A stretch of 64,000 bases of DNA from Maritalea porphyrae (GCF_030159895.1 NZ_BSNI01000002.1:2072306-2136305), one strand, 5' to 3'; counted from the first letter of the stretch, positions 28,001 through 38,803 are shown. Notes: generated from the letters alone by a model not told the origin. Translations and numbers: made by a program.

Positions 28001-29419
28001 ATGACTGATAAAGTGATCACGCGATTTGCCCCATCTCCAACAGGCTTTTTGCATATCGGCAACGCCCGCACCGCCCTATTTAACTGGGCTTTGGCCAAGT
28101 CGATGGGTGGAGAAATGCTGTTGCGCATCGAAGACACGGACCGTGAACGCTCAACGGATGAGGCCATTGCTGCAATTATTTCGGGGATGGACTGGCTCGG
28201 GCTCGATTATGCGGGAGACCCAATCTATCAATCCAAAAACATAGATCGCCACACCGAAGTTGCCCTGCAACTGCTCGCCGAAGGCAAAGCCTATAAGTGT
28301 TATGCCACGCCAGAAGAACTCACTGAGATGCGCGAAAAGGCGAAAGCGGAAGGCCGCCCGATGGTCTACGACCGGCGTTGGCGCGACCGTCCAGAAGGCG
28401 ATGCACCTGTAGGCGCGCCATATGTTGTGCGTGTAAAAGCGCCAACTGAGGGGCAGATTGTTGTGCACGACAAAGTGCAAGGCGATGTGACTTTCAAGGC
28501 TGAAAATCTGGATGATTTCGTGATTTTGCGATCAGACGGCACCCCAACATATTTGTTGGCAGTGGTGGTTGATGACCACGATATGGGCGTTACCCATATT
28601 ATGCGTGGCGACGACCATCTCGTGAATTCAGCGCGTCAGATCACAATCTACAATTCAATGGGTTGGGATATCCCTGTGATGGCCCACACCCCGCTCATCC
28701 ACGGCCCTGATGGTGCAAAATTGTCAAAACGTCACGGCGCACTAGGCGTAGAAGACTATCGTCGCATGGGGTATTTGCCTGAAACCATCCGCAACTACTT
28801 TGCCCGATTGGGTTGGGCACACGGCGATGATGAAATCTTTTCATCAGATCAGTTTGTCGAGTGGTTCTCATTTGCCGGCCTAAATAAAGGCGCTAGCCGT
28901 ATTGATTTCGCAAAACTTGAGAACATGAATGCCCACTACATCAAGACCTGTGATGATTCACGACTTTATGACTTGATGGTCGCATTGGCGGAAGAGTTGA
29001 ACGATGAATTCGCGCTCAATGGACTTAAGGGACACGCGGACACCGTGAAGGCGGCCCTTCCCGCACTCAAAACCCGGGCCAAAACAATTGTAGAATTGGT
29101 CAAGTCTGCTGAGTTCATTTATCCAGCACGTCCACTCGAATTTGAAGAAAAGGCTAAGGCGGCAATCGAGGGCGATGCCCTAGAGATATTGCGCAGCGTC
29201 GAACCTGTGTTGGAGGGGCTAAACGACTGGTCGCATGACGGCATTGACGCTGCATTGCGCGCATTCGCAGAATCCCAAGATCTTAAATTTGGCAAGGTAG
29301 CTCAACCGCTTAGAGCCGCTGTTACGGCCAAAAATGCATCTCCAGGTTGTTTTGATGTGCTCTTGCTGCTGGGTCGCGATGAAACTTTGTCGCGTTTGCG
29401 CGAAACAACTGCGGTATAA
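28001..29419 (+). CDS. gltX: Glutamyl-tRNA synthetase
   Basis: A 472-residue class I synthetase that charges tRNA-Glu (and in non-discriminating forms tRNA-Gln, which Alphaproteobacteria then amidate with GatCAB). The HIGH motif is HIGNAR after PSPTGFL (residues 11-22), the middle has YVVRVKAP and [12 protein letters not shown], and the KMSKS-type motif is KLSKRHGA. The C-terminal anticodon-binding domain ends normally. Many alphaproteobacteria have two gltX copies; this is the one linked to gltA and comEC. It is divergent from comEC with 128 bases between. Confidence 0.97.
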   Translation: MTDKVITRFAPSPTGFLHIGNARTALFNWALAKSMGGEMLLRIEDTDRERSTDEAIAAIISGMDWLGLDYAGDPIYQSKNIDRHTEVALQLLAEGKAYKCYATPEELTEMREKAKAEGRPMVYDRRWRDRPEGDAPVGAPYVVRVKAPTEGQIVVHDKVQGDVTFKAENLDDFVILRSDGTPTYLLAVVVDDHDMGVTHIMRGDDHLVNSARQITIYNSMGWDIPVMAHTPLIHGPDGAKLSKRHGALGVEDYRRMGYLPETIRNYFARLGWAHGDDEIFSSDQFVEWFSFAGLNKGASRIDFAKLENMNAHYIKTCDDSRLYDLMVALAEELNDEFALNGLKGHADTVKAALPALKTRAKTIVELVKSAEFIYPARPLEFEEKAKAAIEGDALEILRSVEPVLEGLNDWSHDGIDAALRAFAESQDLKFGKVAQPLRAAVTAKNASPGCFDVLLLLGRDETLSRLRETTAV

Positions 29420-29575
29420 ACACGCATATTGTGTCTGGTTTGGCGTTCATCGCTTGCGATTTTGCGCCAAATCCGATACCTCATGCACAACCTGATTTGC
29501 AGGTTTCGACGATGCTAACGTTTGTGGGGACGATTTGCTGAGTCTTTTTTTTGAAATCTTGAAGGAGGCCTCTTA

Positions 29576-30865
29576 ATGACCGATCGGATTGCAAAATTAG
29601 AAATTGATGGCAATAGCTATGAATTCCCCATAATTTCAGGATCAGTTGGTCCTGACGTTATCGATATCCGCTCCCTTTATGCCCAAACCGGGCACTTCAC
29701 ATTCGATCCTGGATATACATCTACCGGTTCGACTGAATCAGCAATCACTTACATTGACGGTGGCAAAGGTACACTTTTGTATCGCGGTTACCCAATCGAG
29801 CAATTGGCTGATAAATCAAGCTTCTTGGAAGTTGCATATTTGCTTCTCAAAGGCGAACTGCCTTCTAAAGAAGAATTTGACGTTTTCTCAGACACAGTGA
29901 CACGCCACACCATGTTGCATCAGCAAATGGTGAAGTTCTTCGAAGGCTTCCGCCGCGATGCGCACCCAATGGCAATTGTTTGTGGTGCTGTTGGCGCTAT
30001 GTCAGCGTTCTACCACGATTCAACTGACATCACTGACCCTGAGCAGCGCACAATTGCGTCTCACCGTTTGATCGCTAAAATTCCTACAATCGTAGCTTGG
30101 GCTTATAAATACTCAATTGGGCAACCATTCGTGTATCCACGCAACGATTTGGACTACGCCTCAAACTTCTTGCGCATGTGCTTTGCCGTACCGGCTGAGG
30201 ATTATGAAGTATCTCCAACCATCGCGAAAGCAATGGATCGGATTTTCACACTTCATGCTGATCACGAGCAAAACGCATCGACCTCGACTGTGCGTCTTGC
30301 TGGTTCATCGCACGCAAACCCATTTGCATGTATCGCAGCTGGTGTCGCGTCACTTTGGGGACCTGCCCACGGCGGTGCAAACGAAGCTTGCTTGCAGATG
30401 CTACGCGAAATTGGCACTGTTGATCGTATTCCAGAGTTTGTGGCACGCGCTAAAGACAAGTCCGATCCGTTCCGTTTGATGGGCTTTGGACACCGGGTTT
30501 ACAAAAACTTTGACCCGCGTGCGACCGTTATGCAGCAAACTGCCAAAGAGGTTCTTGCCGAACTTGGTGTTGCGAATAACCCAACATTGCAAGTGGCCCA
30601 AGAGCTTGAGCGGATTGCGTTGGAAGACGAGTACTTCATCGAGAAGAAACTCTATCCAAACGTAGACTTCTACTCTGGCATTATTTTGGACGCGATTGGC
30701 TTCCCAACTGAAATGTTTACAGCAATCTTTGCCTTGGCACGGACTGTTGGCTGGACATCACAGTGGGCTGAAATGATCGAAGATCCAAAACAAAAAATTG
30801 GTCGTCCACGTCAGCTTTACACTGGAGCGACGTCACGCGATTATGTGGAAATTTCTAAACGCTAA
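29576..30865 (+). CDS. gltA: Citrate synthase
   Basis: A 429-residue type II (hexameric, NADH-sensitive class) citrate synthase that condenses acetyl-CoA and oxaloacetate at entry to the TCA cycle. Catalytic regions are [15 protein letters not shown] and the signature [14 protein letters not shown] with the active His, then PNVDFYSGI with the active Asp. ATG is preceded by AGGAGG-type bases (GAAGGAGGCCTCTTA). A 156-base gap separates it from gltX, so it may have its own promoter. The stop overlaps the lpxB stop on the other strand, and its terminator lies inside lpxB. Confidence 0.98.
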   Translation: MTDRIAKLEIDGNSYEFPIISGSVGPDVIDIRSLYAQTGHFTFDPGYTSTGSTESAITYIDGGKGTLLYRGYPIEQLADKSSFLEVAYLLLKGELPSKEEFDVFSDTVTRHTMLHQQMVKFFEGFRRDAHPMAIVCGAVGAMSAFYHDSTDITDPEQRTIASHRLIAKIPTIVAWAYKYSIGQPFVYPRNDLDYASNFLRMCFAVPAEDYEVSPTIAKAMDRIFTLHADHEQNASTSTVRLAGSSHANPFACIAAGVASLWGPAHGGANEACLQMLREIGTVDRIPEFVARAKDKSDPFRLMGFGHRVYKNFDPRATVMQQTAKEVLAELGVANNPTLQVAQELERIALEDEYFIEKKLYPNVDFYSGIILDAIGFPTEMFTAIFALARTVGWTSQWAEMIEDPKQKIGRPRQLYTGATSRDYVEISKR

Positions 30866-31968
30866 GAAATTAGCGAAAGAACACATTCTGCAGCATTTTG
30901 ACGGGGAGCCTTTGGCTCCCCTTCTTTCATTTTCGCCCGCATTTCCTCAAGCCCTTCGCGCTGCATTGCCATTGGCGCATCACTTCCCAAAAGGCTTTGC
31001 GTCTCGCGCAATATCTGCGGCGCCAGATCACGTGTACCAATGACCTCAGGAATGATCTTTCGACCAACAACAATATTGTTCAAATTGATCAATGGACGGC
31101 CATGATCTTCGTAATTCTTGATCTGCTTTGGTTCCGCCAAATAACTTGTCACATGCGGAACATCTGCAAATCCAAGCTCCAACGTCACTGTGCCCGAAAC
31201 GGCAATAGCCATTTTTGATCTAACAAGAAGTGACTTGAACTCTTCGCGTCCTTCGCCGATTTCCACGTCGGGATCATTCAACAGTTTTTCAACCAGCTCT
31301 TTTCGTCCCGGCGCAGCCGCCAACCCTAGCGTTTGTTCGCCATGCATCTGCTTGAGCCAGTTCAGTGCAGACTTCATCTCCCGCAAATTGCGTTTGATTT
31401 CACTTTCGCGGCTTCCAGGCAGCAGAAGAAAATGATCTCTGGGTGATCGATGTAGTTCCTTGAGGCTGAGCTGCTCGGCCATGTGACCAACATAGGTGCA
31501 TTTCGGACCATCCAACTCCGCAAAAACACGCGGCTCAAACGGCAATACACCCAAAATCTCATCATAGAGTGGTTTTATTTCCTTCGCGCGCTCTGGCTTC
31601 CAGGCCCACACGGACGGCGCCACATATAGGATGATCTTGGCATCGGGCAAACGCTTGCGCACACCGGCAGCAACACGATTTGAAAACTCCTGCGCATCCA
31701 CCAGCACGACAATGTCAGGCTTTTGCGCGACAATGGCATCAACGGTTTGTTTTAAACGATACAGCAACAATGGCAAACGCAAATAGACGTCACGCCACCC
31801 CATAACAGCCAAATCAGACATTGGAAAAAGTGATTTCAGGCCGGTTGACGCTAACGCAACACCGCCAACGCCGCTAATTTCAACTTCTGAATGTTGGCGC
31901 AGTTGATGCACCAAGTCAGCGCCCAACTGGTCTCCAGAGCTTTCACCAGCAACGATGAATAGTCGCAC
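30862..31968 (-). CDS. lpxB: Lipid-A-disaccharide synthase
   Basis: A 368-residue peripheral inner-membrane glycosyltransferase (GT19) that joins UDP-2,3-diacylglucosamine and lipid X. It shows [17 protein letters not shown] at the N-terminus, [30 protein letters not shown] and the C-terminal nucleotide site PGSRESEI and SGTVTLELG. The start is a GTG at 31968, directly after the lpxI stop, and is the only position fitting the family start (MRLFIVAGE). It is the last gene of the minus-strand envelope cluster. The 3' end overlaps gltA by four bases. Confidence 0.96.
   Translation of the reverse strand: MRLFIVAGESSGDQLGADLVHQLRQHSEVEISGVGGVALASTGLKSLFPMSDLAVMGWRDVYLRLPLLLYRLKQTVDAIVAQKPDIVVLVDAQEFSNRVAAGVRKRLPDAKIILYVAPSVWAWKPERAKEIKPLYDEILGVLPFEPRVFAELDGPKCTYVGHMAEQLSLKELHRSPRDHFLLLPGSRESEIKRNLREMKSALNWLKQMHGEQTLGLAAAPGRKELVEKLLNDPDVEIGEGREEFKSLLVRSKMAIAVSGTVTLELGFADVPHVTSYLAEPKQIKNYEDHGRPLINLNNIVVGRKIIPEVIGTRDLAPQILRETQSLLGSDAPMAMQREGLEEMRAKMKEGEPKAPRQNAAECVLSLIS
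30903..30927 (+). terminator. gltA terminator embedded in lpxB
   Basis: GGGGAGCC (30903-30910) and GGCTCCCC (30914-30921) form an 8-base perfect stem with a 3-base loop followed by TTCTTT on the plus strand, 38 bases after the gltA stop. The same bases encode EGEPKAPR near the C-terminus of LpxB on the minus strand. Confidence 0.8.
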
Positions 31969-32766
31969 CTAGCCCCACCCAACCACACTAATTTTGTGCT
32001 CTTCGGCCATCTTGGAAAACATCTCACGTTCCGCAATCAAACACTTTCCACCTTCGACCACAATGGCGCCGATGCCAGCATCTGCACACATTTCAATTGT
32101 CCTTGGACCAATGGTTGGCAAATCGCCCAGCCCACTTTGCTGTGGTTTTGCAACTTTAACGAGCACCATTTCACCTTTAGTAATGCGTATGCGGTCAGCA
32201 ATTTCCTTTGCCCGTGACAAAAGACTGTCGGTGCCCAACGCATCTTCTGCAGCGATCGGTCTGGTTGCATGAAAAACAACCGACTGACCCAGATCAGTGC
32301 GCGCGATAGATCGAGCAACACGTATCAACTGCTCAACATCGCTAGCCTTTGCCGCAATCGAGGGCCCAGCAATGTCTCCAGTCAACGCCAACAATTCCGG
32401 GATCAGTTCGTGAATGCCTTTGATGTCAACACGCGCGTCTTTAGCTATAGTCCGGTATGCAGTTTCCAAACCCATGTCGCTAACATCGAGTTTGCCCTGA
32501 TAATGCTCAACAAGATACTTGCCAACATTGGCGCGCAACTGCGGAGACAAATCAACGTTGCCCACAGCGCATAGCGTCGTTATGCCGTCAGCACGTAAGC
32601 GATCGATAAGCTCTAGTGGCTGACCCACATCGATATTTTTGGTTTCATCAGCCGATTCACCAACCATCGACCAAACGCAATACGCACCATCGTAGTGTGC
32701 CTTGATCGCTTGTTGAGCCGCATTGGCCAAATCGCCGCGCCCAACCAAAAGGGCAAGCTTAGTCAT
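31969..32766 (-). CDS. lpxI: UDP-2,3-diacylglucosamine pyrophosphatase LpxI
   Basis: A 265-residue protein of the LpxI (DUF1009) family, which hydrolyses UDP-2,3-diacylglucosamine to lipid X and replaces LpxH in Alphaproteobacteria. It begins MTKLALLVGRGDLA and shows GHPVDGVHEL-like IKGIHELIPELLA and the C-terminal DLPTIGPRTIEMCADAGIGA with metal-binding acidic residues. The ATG at 32766 overlaps the lpxA stop by 8 bases; the upstream frame start would intrude further into lpxA and does not match homologues. Confidence 0.95.
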   Translation of the reverse strand: MTKLALLVGRGDLANAAQQAIKAHYDGAYCVWSMVGESADETKNIDVGQPLELIDRLRADGITTLCAVGNVDLSPQLRANVGKYLVEHYQGKLDVSDMGLETAYRTIAKDARVDIKGIHELIPELLALTGDIAGPSIAAKASDVEQLIRVARSIARTDLGQSVVFHATRPIAAEDALGTDSLLSRAKEIADRIRITKGEMVLVKVAKPQQSGLGDLPTIGPRTIEMCADAGIGAIVVEGGKCLIAEREMFSKMAEEHKISVVGWG

Positions 32767-33565
32767 GATTGTCCACGCCGTTTTTAGGCATACATAGCGA
32801 GCGTTCAGATGGTTTGCGGACAAACGATACTACGATATCGACAAGCTCGTGCCCTTCAAAAATCTCCGCGGCATCCTCTACACGCTCGCGCAATGTACCT
32901 TCATTTGAAAAGATCATCCGGTACGCGGCACGCAGTGTATGAATTTCTTCACGGTCAAAATTGCGTCGTTTTAGGCCAACAAGATTTAGCCCACCCAAAT
33001 AGGCACGGTTGCCCAGAACGGATCCAAACGGGATGACGTCGTTTTCAACCATACTCATGGCGCCAACGATTGAGTGCGCACCAATACGCACAAATTGATG
33101 CACGCCACTTAGCCCACCAACGATGGCATGTTCATCCACTGTCACATGGCCTGCAAGCGCAACGTGATTTACTAGGATCACGTGGTCACCTAAATGACAA
33201 TCATGGGCAACATGTGCACCTGCCATCAGCAACACATCATTGCCAATGCGCGTTTCCATACCGCCGCCACTGGTGCCCGGATTAATCGTCACGTTTTCAC
33301 GAATTGTGCATCGGTCACCAATGACCAGTCGGCTACGTTCGCCCGCATATTTCTTGTCTTGTGGCTGATGCCCGACAGATGCAAACGGAAAAATCTCGCA
33401 GCCGCTGCCAATCTCAGTTTCACCAGCAATGGCCACATGAGAATGCAATACCGTGTCGTCACCCAGCGTCGTCTTGCCTTCAACAACAGAATATGCGCCA
33501 ACGCTGACATTATTGCCCAGCGTCACCTCATCGCCAATAATAGCGGTTGGGTGGATCAAACTCAT
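32759..33565 (-). CDS. lpxA: UDP-N-acetylglucosamine O-acyltransferase
   Basis: A 268-residue left-handed beta-helix enzyme, the first step of lipid A synthesis (3-hydroxyacyl transfer from ACP). Hexapeptide repeats run from residue 1 to about 185 (IHPTAIIGDEVTLGNNVSVGA...), with the catalytic His in the AHDCHLGDHVI region, and the C-terminal helical domain ends in the family pattern. The start overlaps the fabZ stop by 4 bases and its stop overlaps lpxI. Confidence 0.97.
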   Translation of the reverse strand: MSLIHPTAIIGDEVTLGNNVSVGAYSVVEGKTTLGDDTVLHSHVAIAGETEIGSGCEIFPFASVGHQPQDKKYAGERSRLVIGDRCTIRENVTINPGTSGGGMETRIGNDVLLMAGAHVAHDCHLGDHVILVNHVALAGHVTVDEHAIVGGLSGVHQFVRIGAHSIVGAMSMVENDVIPFGSVLGNRAYLGGLNLVGLKRRNFDREEIHTLRAAYRMIFSNEGTLRERVEDAAEIFEGHELVDIVVSFVRKPSERSLCMPKNGVDNHD

Positions 33566-34026
33566 TGATCCTCTTCTCGTACGATCATTGCCCCAACTTC
33601 AGCTTCAGCAACGACCACACCATTCACAATTGCTTTTGCTTCGTAGCGCCCGACATTGCGGCGTCGATGAGCTTTCTTAATGTGATATTCCAGAACATCG
33701 CCTGGTTCAGTTGGCTTGCGAAACTTTGCCTTGTCGATGGTCAAAAGGAAAACTGTATATTTGTCGCCCTTCTTTTGCTCCTCAGCAATAACAATCGCCC
33801 CAGCGGTTTGCGCCATACCCTCAAGGATCAAAACACCTGGAAAAATCGGTTTGCCCGGAAAATGGCCTTGGAAAATCGGCTCATTGAACGTGATATTTTT
33901 AATACCTGTAGCGGACTCATCACCATCTACATCGATGATCTTGTCGATCATCAAGAAAGGATATCGGTGTGGCAAACACTCCAACACACGACTAATATCC
34001 AACGCCGTCATCTCACGCTCTGTCAT
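33562..34026 (-). CDS. fabZ: 3-hydroxyacyl-ACP dehydratase FabZ
   Basis: A 154-residue hot-dog-fold dehydratase of fatty-acid elongation. The active-site stretch GHFPGKPIFPGVLILEGMAQ supplies His55 and Glu69. The ATG at 34026 (MTEREMTALDISRVLECLPH) is chosen since the longer frame would overlap lpxD and lacks family similarity. Placement between lpxD and lpxA is the classical arrangement, since FabZ and LpxA compete for hydroxyacyl-ACP. Confidence 0.96.
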   Translation of the reverse strand: MTEREMTALDISRVLECLPHRYPFLMIDKIIDVDGDESATGIKNITFNEPIFQGHFPGKPIFPGVLILEGMAQTAGAIVIAEEQKKGDKYTVFLLTIDKAKFRKPTEPGDVLEYHIKKAHRRRNVGRYEAKAIVNGVVVAEAEVGAMIVREEDQ

Positions 34027-34037
34027 AAAGCACCCCG

Positions 34038-35078
34038 TTACTTTTTTGTGCGAACCAACCGCCGGATGGCCGCCACCTCTTTGCGCCACATTTTTATCTC
34101 TGTTGCTGGCGAGCCACCAACCATGCTGCCCGCTGGTACATCTTTGGTGACCAACGAACAAGCATATACTACAGCCTTATCGCCAACTTTCACCTTGTTC
34201 GATATGCCAGCGCGACCCGCAAGCAAAACACCATCGCCCAAAACCACTGAACCTGCCAAACCAACATGTCCTGACAATTGGCAAAAGCGCCCAATAACCG
34301 AATTATGGGCAATTTGAACCAAGTTATCAATTTTTGTTTGTTCACCAATCACTGTATCGTCAAGCGTTCCTCTATCGATGCTGGTGTTGGTTCCAATTTC
34401 GACACCATCTTGAATAAGCACACGCCCCAACTGCGGTATCTTTTGTGGACCAGACGCGGTGGGAATAAACCCAAATCCATCAGCACCGATGCGAACACCC
34501 GAATGAATGAGGTTGTCGTCACCAATGTGTGCAAAATAAATCGAAACACTATCCGCAATGCGCGTACCCCGACCAATAGTGACGCCCCGCCCCAAAACAG
34601 AATTGGGGCCAACGGACACATTGTCGCCGATCTCAACGCCAGGACCAACCATCACATTTGGCGCAAGATCACATCCCTCGCCGATCGTTATCTCACCAGC
34701 ATCAAGCGCTTCGCGCCAGGGCAATAGATCCAGATATTGCCCGCGCAACGCATCTTGGTAGAGAACACCAACGAGCGATGTAAACGCCTTGTAGGGATTT
34801 GGGGAAACAATGACCTGTACACCGTCGGAACAATGTTCCACCAAGTCTTTGGTGACAATTACAATGCCCGATTGCAGCGTTTTCAGTCCGTCGACATAGG
34901 CCTTGTCACCCACAAAGCCCAACTCGCCCTCAGTCAAAAAGGGAACTGTGCCGGCACCGACAATGTTCTGCGCCATGTCGGCGCGGCTGAAATCGCAGTC
35001 CAACTCACCAGAACAGGATGACACCAACGCGCTGAGCGTGGGCTGGTCTTTGAGCGGAAAAAAACGGGTATCAACCAT
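34038..35078 (-). CDS. lpxD: UDP-3-O-acylglucosamine N-acyltransferase
   Basis: A 346-residue trimeric beta-helix acyltransferase, step three of lipid A synthesis. An N-terminal uridine-binding domain (about 1-110) is followed by hexapeptide repeats ([21 protein letters not shown]...) containing the catalytic His in QIAHNSVIG, and a short C-terminal helix. fabZ begins 11 bases downstream. A terminator separates it from bamA upstream, so transcription may restart here. Confidence 0.97.
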   Translation of the reverse strand: MVDTRFFPLKDQPTLSALVSSCSGELDCDFSRADMAQNIVGAGTVPFLTEGELGFVGDKAYVDGLKTLQSGIVIVTKDLVEHCSDGVQVIVSPNPYKAFTSLVGVLYQDALRGQYLDLLPWREALDAGEITIGEGCDLAPNVMVGPGVEIGDNVSVGPNSVLGRGVTIGRGTRIADSVSIYFAHIGDDNLIHSGVRIGADGFGFIPTASGPQKIPQLGRVLIQDGVEIGTNTSIDRGTLDDTVIGEQTKIDNLVQIAHNSVIGRFCQLSGHVGLAGSVVLGDGVLLAGRAGISNKVKVGDKAVVYACSLVTKDVPAGSMVGGSPATEIKMWRKEVAAIRRLVRTKK

Positions 35079-35092
35079 TTGGCGTCCTAAAC

Positions 35093-35122
35093 AAAAAGGA
35101 TCGCAGATTGTGTCCGCGATCC
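35093..35122 (-). terminator. Terminator between bamA and lpxD
   Basis: On the minus strand GGATCGC (35122-35116) pairs with GCGATCC (35104-35098) around 11 bases and runs into TTTTTG. It lies 27 bases past the bamA stop, inside the envelope gene cluster. Confidence 0.8.
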
Positions 35123-35148
35123 CTTTATACCGTCAAGTTTATTGTTGC

Positions 35149-37461
35149 TTAGAACAATGTCTGAATTGTAAGCGCAAACACTTGAGTATCGTCTGCTGTG
35201 TCTTTGTCGATCACATGAGCAAAGTCGCCGCGCAACGGACCAAGTGGAGAATCCCACAAGATACTTGCACCAACCGATGTACGTGTTTGCACGCCATTGC
35301 CACTGGTGATCAACGCGCCGTCTAGGCCAGAGGCGCCGAGATATGCAGCGTCTGCCCAAACCGCACCAGACAAGCCATAAGCTTCAGGCACAACTGGAAG
35401 CGGGAACTCAACTTCAGCCGACACTGCAACATATTCCGTCACACCAAGAACGTTTGTGCCATTCTTCGGACCAAAGCCGTATGACTTGAAGCCACGGATG
35501 ATCTGTGGACCAGGTACAAATGTTTCTGTTGGGTGCACAGTGCCGCCACCAAGTTCGTTGATCATGCCAGCTTGACCTTTGATGCTGGCGATAACGCCAT
35601 GATCAGGCAGTACAGGAATGTAGTAGCGGCCTTTTACTTCTGTCTTCAGCAAGTTGTGGTCGATACCCACATATTGCTGTGTCAGGTTCAAAGCAAAGCC
35701 TTCACTTGGGTCACGCTGATTATCAACGTCAGTGTAATTCAAGCTATAGCCAACGAATGCTTTGTTCACAGCGCCGCCAAGCCCTGTGATGTAAGTCGGC
35801 GCATCAGCATTGGTATCTGTGTAGGTCGTCTGATCGAAACCAGCGAACAATGAAGCACTCAGATTATCCACAACCGGTGCACCTACGCGAACCTGGAATC
35901 CGGTTGAGTCTGTACCGTAGTTATAGTTGGTGCCTTCATCAATTGTACGGCGATAAGCATCGATGCCAGCAGACACATCCAAGCCCATGAATTTAGGCTC
36001 TGTGAATGAGAAATCATAAGTACGGCTACCGAAAGTACCACCAACAGCAAGTTTCAGGTGCTGACCTTTACCAAGGAAGTTGCGTTCTTCCAAAGTCAAC
36101 TCAACACCAAAGCCGGATTGTGGTGAGTAGCTTGCGCCACCGCCCCAGCTACCTGTTGATTTTTCTTCAACCACAACGTTGATCACAACGCGGTCTGCAG
36201 ACGTTCCTTGTTCCACGTTCACTTGAACGCGAGAGAAGAAACCGAGCGCTTGCAACGCTTCACGGCCAGCAGCCAAGAATGTGCGGTTAAATGGATCGCC
36301 TTCAGCAAACTCGAATTCGCGACGAATTACGAAATCACGTGTGCGTGTGTTGCCGTAAACATTGATACGTTCAACATAAAGACGCGCACCCTCGTCCACC
36401 AGATAAGTCACATTGAAGCGTTTCGCTTCCACATCACGGTCAAGACGCGGGCGAACCTCTGCGAAAGAGAAACCCTGGTGAGCCGCATCACGCGACATGT
36501 CAGCCGCAGAACGTTGAAGCGCAGTAAGTGAATAACGACGCCCTTCTTGTGTACGAATTGAAGATTTCAGCGCCGCAGCATCAAGACCGGCAATGCTGGT
36601 TTCAATGTCAATATTGCCAAATTCGTAACGTTCACCCTCATCAATTGTGAAGTTGATGAAGTAAGCGTTGCGATCAGCATCAAACTCCGCGACTGCAGAA
36701 AGCACCTGCGCATCAGGGAAGCCACGATCAGCATAATACAAGCGAACGAGTTCGCTATCTACGCTCAGTTTGTCTTCGTCATAAACATCGTCACGGAAGA
36801 GCCAGCTCAAAAGATGTGATTCATGCGTACGCAAAATCGCCTTAAGCTGCATATCACCGATTGACTGGTTTCCTGTGAAACTAATCTTCGCAATGCTTGC
36901 GCGATCACCTTCGTTGATAACGAACGTAACCTTGATGCGTGAATTATCGCCAATCTCTGTGCGGGTTGTCACAGAAACAGAATTAAATCCTGCTTGATCA
37001 TAAGCAAGTTCGATATTACGGGCGTCTTGGGCAACCGCAGCCTCGGTATAAACACCACGAGACGAAATCTCGATCATGTCCGAAAGCTTAGCATCAGAGA
37101 ATTTATTGTTGCCTTCAAACAATACCGAAGAAACGATCGGGTTCTCTTTAACAACAATACGCAATGTATTGCCAGACATTGAAACGCTAACTGAAGAGAA
37201 CAATCCGCTCTGATAAAGAGCATCAATCGATTCGTCGATTTTTGACGAAGTTGCGTTGTCACCTTTTCTTAGCGCCAAGAATGAAATCACTGTGCTGTCG
37301 TCCACGCGCACATTCCCGGTCACACTAATCGTGCGAACGGTGGCAGCGTAAGCGGCTTCAACACCAAGTAAACCGCTGATTTGTGAAGGCATTAAAGGTG
37401 CGCCTACCACCAGCATTAAACCCAAAACGAGACTTGGTATAAGCTTTGCTTTTGCAATCAT
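35149..37461 (-). CDS. bamA: Outer membrane protein assembly factor BamA
   Basis: A 770-residue Omp85 protein that inserts beta-barrel proteins in the outer membrane. A signal peptide (cleaved after about residue 39, EAAYA) leads to five POTRA domains (about 40-430) and a 16-strand barrel ending in TIQTLF, with the C-terminal Phe recognised by the Bam machine. The barrel shows the VRGF-like IRGFKSYGFGP motif of loop six. It follows rseP on the same strand, as in most Gram-negative bacteria; the skp gene often found next is absent. Confidence 0.97.
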   Translation of the reverse strand: MIAKAKLIPSLVLGLMLVVGAPLMPSQISGLLGVEAAYAATVRTISVTGNVRVDDSTVISFLALRKGDNATSSKIDESIDALYQSGLFSSVSVSMSGNTLRIVVKENPIVSSVLFEGNNKFSDAKLSDMIEISSRGVYTEAAVAQDARNIELAYDQAGFNSVSVTTRTEIGDNSRIKVTFVINEGDRASIAKISFTGNQSIGDMQLKAILRTHESHLLSWLFRDDVYDEDKLSVDSELVRLYYADRGFPDAQVLSAVAEFDADRNAYFINFTIDEGERYEFGNIDIETSIAGLDAAALKSSIRTQEGRRYSLTALQRSAADMSRDAAHQGFSFAEVRPRLDRDVEAKRFNVTYLVDEGARLYVERINVYGNTRTRDFVIRREFEFAEGDPFNRTFLAAGREALQALGFFSRVQVNVEQGTSADRVVINVVVEEKSTGSWGGGASYSPQSGFGVELTLEERNFLGKGQHLKLAVGGTFGSRTYDFSFTEPKFMGLDVSAGIDAYRRTIDEGTNYNYGTDSTGFQVRVGAPVVDNLSASLFAGFDQTTYTDTNADAPTYITGLGGAVNKAFVGYSLNYTDVDNQRDPSEGFALNLTQQYVGIDHNLLKTEVKGRYYIPVLPDHGVIASIKGQAGMINELGGGTVHPTETFVPGPQIIRGFKSYGFGPKNGTNVLGVTEYVAVSAEVEFPLPVVPEAYGLSGAVWADAAYLGASGLDGALITSGNGVQTRTSVGASILWDSPLGPLRGDFAHVIDKDTADDTQVFALTIQTLF

Positions 37462-37652
37462 TGTTCCCTGACGCCTTTCAGCACTTCCCGCGCAAACACA
37501 GCAACCCCTGCCGTTTGCGACACTAACTCCATGATCTGTTTTACTGTTTCTTAAGCCAAACGCAAGACCAAATAGACCTTTACGTTACCAAAAGATGTGC
37601 ACTGCACCCCTTGCGCAACACTTTCTAAACACCTAAGCGAACAGATCAAATT

Positions 37653-38762
37653 TTAAAAAACGTCGTTGAATACGGAAAACACCATCAACGACAAGACGAG
37701 GAACAAACCAAAACGGAAACCCATTTCTTGGATTTTCGGACTTAAGGGCTTGCCGCGCACAACTTCATACAAATAGTAGACCAAATGACCGCCATCCAAC
37801 ATTGGTATGGGGAATAGGTTGAATATACCAATATTCAACGAAAGAAGCGCCATCAGATTGATCAGGGTAAAAATCCCGATTGAGGCCGCCTCACCTGATA
37901 TTTTTGCGATCTTAACTGGACCGCCAAGCTGGTCAACATCACCTTTGCCAAGAATAAGCTCGCCCAAGAACTTAAATGAGCGGTCAACAATCAAAACCAT
38001 CTCATCGAAGGTGATAAACACCGCTTCGACTGGACTTGGCCGAACAAAAATAACATCCTCTTGCTCCGCTGTGCGCGAAACACCTAAATAGCCAATTCGA
38101 GAAACATTGCCGAAACGATCTGTGCGCTCAGTAGAACCAGTGACCACATTCAAGCTAACATTTTTTCCGGCACGCTCGACTTCAATTGCTATTTCTCGCT
38201 CTGGGCTGGTCGCCACGATACGCTGAAAATCGCCGAAGCTTCTAATCAGATAGCCATCCACACGAACAACTTTATCGTCTGACATCAATCCAGCAATCTC
38301 AGCAGGCGACTGTGGCTCAACGCCGTCAATTGTTGCCTCAAGCGTATAACGGCCTAGGCCAAGCAACAGGGCATAAAGCACGATGAACGTAAAAATGATG
38401 TTTGCAATTGGCCCAGCAACGACAACGGCGATACGTTGCCAAACATTTTTGTAATAAAACAGAGTGGATCTGGTTTGCGGATCAATTTGGCCAAGTTCTT
38501 TATGATCGGGAACGCTTGCAGCATTCATGTCACCCAAAAACTTGACATACCCGCCCAACGGAATAGCGCATACCTTCCAACGGGTGCCGTTCTTGTCATT
38601 GAAACCAACTAGCTCGGGTCCAAAACCAATGGAAAACACCTGCACAGCAATGCCATTCCATCGCGCAACAAGGTAGTGCCCCATCTCGTGAACAAACACG
38701 ATGATGGTCAACACCGCAAGAAACGGCACGATCACTGAAAAAAACGCAATCAGGTTTTCCAA
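37653..38762 (-). CDS. rseP: Site-2 protease RseP (regulated intramembrane protease)
   Basis: A 369-residue inner-membrane zinc metalloprotease. The HEMGH zinc motif (25-29) lies in the first membrane segment, a single PDZ region (about 130-210, VEPQSPAEIAGLMSDDKVVRV) follows, and the third zinc ligand is in NLFPIPMLDGGHLVYY of a later segment. It cleaves anti-sigma factors within the membrane and may also remove signal-peptide remnants. The start is a TTG at 38762 with AAGGA 6 bases upstream; homologues begin at this point. Confidence 0.94.
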   Translation of the reverse strand: MENLIAFFSVIVPFLAVLTIIVFVHEMGHYLVARWNGIAVQVFSIGFGPELVGFNDKNGTRWKVCAIPLGGYVKFLGDMNAASVPDHKELGQIDPQTRSTLFYYKNVWQRIAVVVAGPIANIIFTFIVLYALLLGLGRYTLEATIDGVEPQSPAEIAGLMSDDKVVRVDGYLIRSFGDFQRIVATSPEREIAIEVERAGKNVSLNVVTGSTERTDRFGNVSRIGYLGVSRTAEQEDVIFVRPSPVEAVFITFDEMVLIVDRSFKFLGELILGKGDVDQLGGPVKIAKISGEAASIGIFTLINLMALLSLNIGIFNLFPIPMLDGGHLVYYLYEVVRGKPLSPKIQEMGFRFGLFLVLSLMVFSVFNDVF

Positions 38763-38803
38763 AACTTATCCTTCATGTTCAAAAAAGCAGTCGTTAGCAT
38801 CTG

